A DNA stretch of 24,240 nt from Ophiocordyceps camponoti-saundersi (nom. inval.). Lineage: Eukaryota; Ascomycota; Sordariomycetes; Hypocreales; Ophiocordycipitaceae. The notes below the pieces were generated by a model. The model was given only the letters and a program-made list of their open reading frames with translations, was not told the DNA's origin and ran no database searches. The stretch lies in NCBI GenBank assembly GCA_003339415.1, contig PDHQ01000433.1:1-24240 (forward strand). Reading direction: 5' to 3'. Position 1 is the stretch's first letter, and every line of letters begins with the position of its first letter. Shown here in pieces: positions 17,990 through 24,240 of this stretch. The position numbers and the translations under genes are program-made.

Positions 17990-20800
17990 TAATAAAGATT
18001 AAAACCCTCTTTTAAAATATATAAAAGCGTAATTACCTTATCTATACCGTACTCCGTAGCCTTATCGGCTATAATCTTATTTATTTATAGAAATTATAAC
18101 GCGACCGATTTAGACGCCCTCCGCTTCCCGGTATCTTATTATATAAACTTATAAACTTTAGTAACTAAGCGATTCTCTATATTTATAAATAACTAGACCC
18201 CTCCCTTTAAATACCTCTTACTATACCTAATATAAGTTTTATCCTTTTCTATACTATACCCCTATTACGAATTATATCTATCTACTTACTCTTATCTATA
18301 ATCTAATCTAGCCCCCTCTTATAGCGTAACCTTCTCTACCCTAACCTAACCCTAATAGCTACCCTTTTATATAATAACTTTAACTTTTACTACCTTTTAT
18401 AAAACTATTATAAAAGGTCCTCCCTTAAAGTAGCTAATTTCCTCGATCTTATAACTAGCCTTTATCTCGGACTTATCACGCCTCTAAGCGAGGTTACCTA
18501 AGAAATATATAATAAACGAACTAATATTATCGACCTAGCCTAAGCTACGCTAAACTGCTAAGCAATATACTAAAGAAATAACCTTAACCTTATCGGCTCT
18601 AACTATATTCCGTAAGTTATCTACGTAAATATTAACCTCCGCCTTAATATTATATTAACTAAGATCTAGCGCTCTTTTTACTTAGATATACTTATAGCTA
18701 AAGTACGGAACTAACTTAAGCTTAAACTATACCGTACTTTTATACTTAAAGACTTAGAAAAAGTAATTACTTTACTATATAAATAGCTAAAAATAATAGT
18801 AGAGATTATAGTGCTATTACGTATCTATATATACTTTATAATATAAAATTAATAAAATTAGGCGACGGCGGCTATTATAGCGGCTATTAAGCGGGCCCGA
18901 AAGTATTAAAGAGCTAACTTTACTAACTCTTATTAATAAGATTATTAAAAAGTAATAAAAATATAGAAGTCCGCGATCGGCGCGGCCCGCTATAAAGCCT
19001 AGCGCGATTTCCTTAATAATATTTCGATAAACTTAATAATATTTTAGATAATAAAATATTAGGCCCGGCTTCGAAGCTAGGCCTCGCCGGAGCTTATATA
19101 TATATTAACGCTATAGAAGAGCCTTAACTTAAACTTAGTATTTATATTCTTAGATAAAGTAATCTTACTTAGCTAGTAATTCTTCCTTACTCCTACCGCC
19201 TTAGCCCCTCCTCTTACCTTAAATAAACCTTTCCCTCCTTTTTATATTAAATATTTAATTACTACCGATAATATTTATTTTACCCTTTCCTTAATCGCTT
19301 TATAGAAATCCGCTAGCTCTAATAAAATCTTAGTTAAGTTCCTAAAAGGATACGAACCCCCCCTTATCTAAGTTTTCTAAAAGATCTTCTAAGGCTATAT
19401 TAATAGCGGCTACTTCCTATTATAATTTAAAGCCTTTAATATTATAATTATCCGTAAGGTAAGTAAACTATTAGCTATATACCGCACCCTAAGCGGGTAT
19501 AAGCTAATTTCGCTCCTTAATATAATAAGGAAGGTTTTAAAAATAATTATTACTAGGAAAATAGCGTTTATAATAAAAGCGGCTAATATCCTCCTAGATA
19601 GCTAAATAGGTAATAAGCTATAACGCTTTACTAATATTATAATTCTTATATTTATTAAAACTATTAAGACTATTTAGGACTAAGGCGGCACCGCCTTACT
19701 TTTTTTACTAAACTTTACTAAAGCTTTTAATTATATTTCTTACGATAAGCTAATAGTTATTCTTAACTACTTAAACTTTCCCGAATAAGTTATAGCGTTT
19801 ATTTATTCTTATCTTATTACTAAAACCTCGCGGCTTAAGTTTAACTATAAGCTTAGTAACGCCTTCTTAATTTAGTAAAAAATCCTCTAAAGGTCCCTTA
19901 TATTATTAGTCCTTTTCCTATTATATATATCCTTACTATACCAATATCTAAACTTAATAATTAAACTACTTACGGTAAGCTTCGCTAATAATACTAATAT
20001 ACTTAGTATCGGACGCGATAAGGCCTAAATACTCCTCTAACTTAAGCGGGCGTAGCGAATCTACGAATAATAAGCCCTTAAGTATAAAATAACCTTTTAG
20101 CTAGCTAAAAGCGAGTTAATATATTTTACGAAAGCTAGGAAAGTAAATATAACTTAGCTTTAGCTTAGTATAAAGATAGTATAGCTTATATAAGAGGTAA
20201 AACTCTTAAAAATCTAGCTATATTATAAACTCTAATAGAAGTCTTATTTTTTAAAACTTACTACTAAACTTAAGCGCTAATACCTAGCCCTTACTAAGAT
20301 TACTATATTAACGTAAGGTTATACCTTATTAAGAGTAAGGGAAGTATATATTAAAGCTATTAAATCGGCGATTATATTCGGTATATTTTAGTTCGCCTTA
20401 CTTATATAACTAAGGGAGAAACTATATAGCTTTATTATAAAGGCGCTAGCTACGGAATAGTCTAAATATTTAAGAGTTATTACCGAAGCTTATAAGGCTA
20501 CCCCTTTTTATTATATTAAAATAGAGGCTTTCGTCCCCCCCCTTAACTTATATCTTACTTACCGGATAGCTTATATTTACTACCGCTTTTAATATATAAG
20601 TATAGTAAGCCTTATCTATACCGCGGTAAAGAAGGCCGCTAGGTAAGTTAAATATAAGCGTAAGGGGCGCCCCTATTAATAAAGATATTAAGTATTATAG
20701 GACTTAGAGGAATTTTATAAAATATAGACTAGACCTAAATTAAAAGCTAGATATATATAACGTAACTTTAATATTAAACTTTAAGAAAAATAGCTTCTCC
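17990..20800 (+). pseudogene. Tad1-like non-LTR retrotransposon ORF2 (endonuclease-RT), RIPed
   Basis: One + strand frame stays in register for over 2 kb. Endonuclease: S-N-Y-x-P at 18598-18612, where the family has SDHxP (D to N and H to Y by one transition each). RT start: Y-K-L-I-S-L-L at about 19498-19518, matching the YRPISLL motif. Motif A: L-L-N-F-T-K-A-F-N at about 19705-19731, where active enzymes have Asp at the two Asn positions. Motif C: F-A-N-N at 19981-19992, where FADD is expected. After it a long helical region continues, with K-S-E-L-I-Y-F and K-C-like thumb motifs, to about 20650. ORF1 and a clear 5' end are missing, consistent with the 5' truncation usual for LINEs. The enzyme would nick DNA and prime reverse transcription at the target; this copy is dead. 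Confidence 0.85.
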
Positions 20801-21300
20801 GATAATATTCCTAAGAAAGTAAGCTTAAGAAATATAGGTAATCTTATAGCTACCTTATTAATAAACTACTATAGCTTAAGGCTTAGATCGCTTTATATAT
20901 CTATAAGAGATTTCCTAAGTTTATTAATATAGTACTTATATAACTTTAAACTAAATATATTAAACTTAATTTCTTTCTCTAAGCTTATAAGGTTCTTAAA
21001 GTAGCTTTAAAGCGGTACCCTTATAATAGCGGGGATAAGATAATACTATATATATTTCTTAACTATACTTTTACTTATAAAAATAAGCTACTTCTTAATA
21101 CTAACTAGCGACTAATATAAAACTAGCGTAACCTTACTAAAGCGCTTAATAACCCTTAATTTATAGCTAAACTTATATATTAATTTCTTTCGCTTAAATA
21201 ACTACGCTAATTTAACCTTATAATATTACTTTACGAAAGTAAAATAGATAAGGGAGACGGGGCCTTCGGCCTCGTAACGGATATATAAAGGCTACTTTAT
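20800..21300. other. Coding-like stretch of uncertain strand
   Basis: Both strands give long readable translations broken only by TAA/TAG. The + frame continues that of the LINE ORF2, and the - frame leads out of the remnant at 21300-22560. It is probably the junction or overlap of two elements. I cannot place the boundary. Confidence 0.3.
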
Positions 21301-22560
21301 AGCGATAATTTTATTATTTATCTTACTAGCTATTTACCTAGCCCTAGAGCTAAACTATCTTAACTATATATAAGGTATTAACTTAACTACGCGAAGCGCG
21401 GGACTAACCGCGCTTACTATAGCTGCGGCCTTAGCCGCGGCCCTAACCTTAACTATAACTATAAGCGTAAACTAAAGCTACTTACTTCTCTTTTACCGCT
21501 AGCTCCTCCTTTTTACTAAACGCGGTATAATTACTAATTAGCGTTATATAGTTTTTATTATTAAATATATTATTAACTAAACTATTTTAAATAAGATTAA
21601 AAATCTCCTTATAAGGAGGCGGCGCAATCTTAGTATAAGCGCTAATAATATCCTCCCCGGCGGCGGGGGTAACCTTAACGCTTAGGGTAAAAGTAATCTT
21701 AGGCTTACTAGGCTTATTAGCCTCTAATTTAAACTCGGACTTAGATTCGATAAGTACTAGGGCGGAAGCGGAACTAGTAATAGGAGGCGGAGTATAGAGA
21801 ATAAGAGGATAATTAGTAGGAGATAGGCTTCCTTATAAGCGCGCGTTATTCTTAATAGCGCGGCGGATATAGCGTAGCTCCTTAGTTAACTATTTAAAAA
21901 AGTTAATTACTTATATATAGAAAATACGCTACTCTTATATCTAAGCTAATATAGTAGCGATAAGTTAGTTAGCGCTAGTTAAACTTTTAGTCGCTTTAAT
22001 AATAGGGTCCTCCCCGATAGTAGGAGGCTATAAGCTTTAAAATAATATATAGCTAGCAGCTATTTATATAACTTAATTAGCGTAAATAATATTATAATAT
22101 ATAATAGCGTATATTTTTTTAACGCGTTAAATTATATTTTTCTACTATATTTATTAATATAGGACTTATTATAAACTTAATATAACCTTAATATTACTTA
22201 CTATTTAAGCGTTATAATTAAAGCTTAGCTAGTAAGTAACCTTAACCGCGGCGCGAATAGCCTTAGCTATAATAGGATCGTTAATTAGCTAATACTTAGT
22301 ATAATTATTCGTATATTTAATATAGGCCGCGCTTAGATAGTTTGCCTTAGTTATTAGTAAATATAAATATACGCTAAGGCTAAGTATTTATTTTTTTATA
22401 CTTAATAAAGGTCCCTAAAGCTAATAAGCGCACTAATATACCCTACGTAAGATACCGCTTAAGGAAAGTTAAGTTTAGCGGGTATTCTACTCCGGCATAA
22501 GTTAGCTATAAACTAGTTACGCGCGCTAAAGATTACTTATATAGTTAAAATTACTAAAAA
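21300..22560 (-). pseudogene. Unassigned RIPed coding remnant on the minus strand
   Basis: Reading leftwards, the - strand holds coding-like blocks: A-K-A-I-R-A-A-V-K-V-T near 22230-22265, then L-I-E-S-K-S-E-F-K-L-E-A-N-K-P from about 21760, I-T-F-T-L-S-V-K-V-T-P-A-A-G and K-I-A-P-P-P to about 21620. Stops are TAA or TAG only. Upstream on this strand (about 22595-22620) lies TATAAAGGAGGGGG, a possible promoter. The Lys/Pro/Ala-rich character suits a gag-like protein, but no zinc knuckle, polymerase or transposase motif is visible, so no family is claimed. Confidence 0.4.
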
Positions 22561-22594
22561 AATAATAAGATAATAATAGCTTGCTTATATTAGT

Positions 22595-22622
22595 AAGAGC
22601 GACCCCCCCTCCTTTATATACC
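22595..22622 (-). promoter_or_regulatory. Possible TATA-type promoter of the minus-strand remnant
   Basis: The - strand reads GGGTATATAAAGGAGGGGGG followed by GTCGCTC. The arrangement resembles the TATA-plus-purine segments at 7196 and 17579. It lies just upstream of the coding-like remnant, which supports reading that remnant on the - strand. Confidence 0.4.
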
Positions 22623-22656
22623 CTTAAGCCTTAAGTTACTAATTTATAAAGACTGA

Positions 22657-22690
22657 CTTCCTAATTAGGAAGGCTTCCTAATTAGGAAAG
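22657..22690. repeat. Twin CTTCCTAATTAGGAA palindromes
   Basis: CTTCCTAATTAGGAAG at 22657-22672 is a perfect 16-bp palindrome. TTCCTAATTAGGAA recurs at 22675-22688, 17 bp further on. The tandem arrangement could be a dimeric protein-binding site or part of a terminal repeat. Confidence 0.85.
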
Positions 22691-22700
22691 CTTAAAAAAA

Positions 22701-22823
22701 GAGTATATACCTAAGTATATACTATACGTAGAAGAGGTACGTAGCTACGTACTTAAGGGTTAAGTAGTATATACTTAGAGGCCGGGGAGGTACGTACCGG
22801 CACTTATAAGTAGTATATACCGC
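22701..22823. repeat. GTATATAC / GTACGTAC palindrome group
   Basis: GTACGTAGCTACGTAC (22737-22752) is a perfect 16-bp palindrome, and GGTACGTACC (22789-22798) is another. GTATATAC or AGTATATAC is repeated near 22703, 22715, 22767 and 22812. The unit AAGTAGTATATAC occurs twice (about 22762 and 22808). This looks like a regulatory or terminal region of a mobile element. No coding frame is visible. Confidence 0.75.
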
Positions 22824-22829
22824 CGCTAT

Positions 22830-23921
22830 TATTATCTTTTCCTTATCTTATCTATCTTTCCTTATCTTTCCTTACGTTATATAATATTACCGTAACTAAT
22901 AGTTACTTTCTTTATATACGTAGAGCGCTTAGCCTAGCCCTAAGCCGGACGCGGTCTTATTATATAGCAGGGGGTTTTACCTTTTTTAAGAGGGTTTTTC
23001 CTACTTAACTTACTACTAAAGTTCTAGCAGCTACTTCTATAGCCCCTAAAGTATTATAATAATAATAATAATATAAGGGGTAATTTTTAGCTTTTTAGGG
23101 ATAAGTTAGATAGTAATTCTTTATAGAGAAAGTAATAAGAAGTCGGATTTTTATATAAAAATAAAAGGAATAAGGGAAAAGAAGAAGGGAACTATTTTAC
23201 CGAAAATAGAAAATTATAAAAGAAGTGTATAAATTAGTAATTTATAATATTAAATTCTAGTATTTAAAATAAGGTTATAATTCTATTTAGTAAAGTTTTA
23301 TTATAAGTTCTTTTTAAAACTTAACTTATAATTTATAACTTTTAAGATAGCTATAAAGATAAGGTTAAGGACTAATTATTAGTTAATTCCTTCCTCCCTT
23401 AATAGAAATTAATCTATATTATATATCTAGTATTATAATAATTCCTATCTTATTTTAACCGCCTTTTATATTCCTATTATTATAAACTCTAAAGGGAAAA
23501 AAAGGGTTCCGGAACTATTTAATTTAACCGTTTCTATACCCTTCGTTTTACCCTAAGTAAGGCTAACGTATATCTTTCTTTATCGTCTCTGCTACCGCCG
23601 CTAAAATATCTATTTATTATATATATATATATTCCTATATTTATACTTATAAAAAAAAGTATTAAAGAAATTATATAGGGTTTTATAATATATATTTCGG
23701 TATTCTTAACGCCCTACTATTAAAGATATAACTAGTATAGCTACTAGCACTATTTAGTATAACCCCCCCTTATTTTATATAGATTATTATTTTAGGTTAA
23801 AATAAGTATAACCGCCCTCCTCCTTTAATATAGTTATTATTTCTTTCTTAATCTATTAGTTCCCTTACTATATTAAAATTATCTCTTTATAGCCTTTTAT
23901 ATTTTTTTTCCCTACGTATAT
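22830..23921. other. RIPed AT-rich stretch without identifiable gene
   Basis: It holds CTTATCTTTC-type short repeats (22850-22870), a purine-rich AATAAGGGAAAAGAAGAAGGG segment (about 23170-23190) and several CCCCCC/CCCTCC runs. It has few CA/TG. I found no domain in any frame by eye. Confidence 0.4.
23619..23632. repeat. (TA)n microsatellite
   Basis: Seven uninterrupted TA dinucleotides. Simple sequence in AT-rich DNA. Confidence 0.8.
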
Positions 23922-24240
23922 TGTTACGGATCGTACCCGTAATTACCTAATCTTACCCGTAGCCCTTAATCCAAGCTTCTAAAGATAAAGAGAGAAAAGG
24001 GGTAATAAGAAGGTAAGGGGCTTTACTTACTTTAACCGGGCAGTAAGTAGCCGGAATAGGAAATTCACAAAGCACAAATAAGTAAGAACTTCCTAAATAG
24101 GAATATCTTATAAGGCAGGGGAAGGTTATAGAGAGTAGGCTTTTAAGGTGCAAATTGTTTAGATTAAAAGCTTAAAGAAGAAGGAAAGGAAAGACCCTTC
24201 GAGGGAAGGAAGCCTTCCTTTTATAGTTTTCCTTCTCTAA
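23922..24240 (+). mobile_element. Start of a second TGTTACGG LTR, partly unmutated
   Basis: TGTTACGGATCGTACCCG opens the segment and matches the opening at 11159 (TGTTACGGA...TACCC). From 24060 to 24165, CA and TG are present in varied contexts (TTCACAAAGCACAAAT, GTGCAAATTG), unlike the DNA to the left. A GGAAGG/CCTTCC-rich stretch with the inverted pair GGAAGG-CCTTCC lies at about 24205-24222. The element runs off the right edge, so its other end and any internal ORFs are outside the window. Confidence 0.55.

Noticed and set aside
23953..24153. A 66-residue minus-strand frame
   Set aside because: It begins at TTG inside what looks like an LTR and has no recognisable domain. An open frame of this length is expected by chance in the less mutated segment.
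1..24240. Mitochondrial or plastid origin because of very high AT content
   Set aside because: The AT richness comes with specific loss of CA/TG and with GC-rich patches and LINE and gypsy remnants, which are nuclear. No rRNA, tRNA or respiratory gene is seen.
1..24240. CpG-methylation decay as the cause of base bias
   Set aside because: CG dinucleotides remain common (for example GCGGCGG and CGCGCG words), while CA/TG are lost. Methyl-CpG decay would give the opposite pattern, with CG lost and TG/CA gained.

Overview
The window looks like a gene-poor, AT-rich heterochromatic block from a filamentous ascomycete (Pezizomycotina). The main evidence is a mutation signature. The dinucleotides CA and TG (hence ATG start codons and TGA stops) are almost absent over about 23 kb, TA is extremely abundant, and CG, CC and CT remain common. 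That is the expected product of repeat-induced point mutation (RIP, CpA to TpA on both strands), a process known only in fungi. I see no intact protein-coding gene, no tRNA and no rRNA. The readable content is dead transposable elements plus a very large minisatellite. The species cannot be told from the sequence.

Layout, left to right. 1-1180: very AT-rich DNA with a cluster of palindromes (271-371) and a short coding-like repeat (953-1060). 1180-2960: an unassigned coding-like remnant on the + strand. 2960-6540: AT-rich, purine-rich DNA with an Ala-Lys-Lys coding repeat and a dispersed 59-bp repeat. 6540-6930: a probable Ty1/copia-type RNase H remnant, followed by an LTR-like segment with a TATA box and pyrimidine tract (about 6980-7330). 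7600-11158: a Ty3/gypsy-type retrotransposon remnant on the + strand. Its protease and reverse transcriptase motifs are readable in one frame, and it is cut off just after the reverse transcriptase palm by a TGTTACGG element end at 11159.

11341-17037: a minisatellite of a 36-bp unit, about 127 full copies in the main block. Each unit carries an 18-bp palindrome. Towards the right end the array is interrupted by three copies of a roughly 200-bp spacer and resumes up to 17037. The units at the two ends are far less C-to-T mutated than those in the middle.

17240-17770: the clearest unmutated island, about 530 bp with normal CA/TG content, short direct repeats, a TATA box and two ATCACGTGAT palindromes. 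17785-17960: a GC-rich, proline-codon-rich tract. From about 18000 to at least 20700: a Tad1-like non-LTR retrotransposon ORF2 (endonuclease and reverse transcriptase) on the + strand, in one frame with RIP-type stops. 21300-22560: an unassigned coding-like remnant on the - strand, preceded by a TATA-like sequence and a group of strong palindromes (22657-22798). 23922-24240: the start of a second TGTTACGG LTR, part of which is not RIPed.

The parts do not form a working system. They read as nested transposon insertions silenced and mutated by RIP. The most unusual object is the palindromic 36-bp array with its mutation gradient, apparent strand asymmetry and recurrent 19-bp short units.
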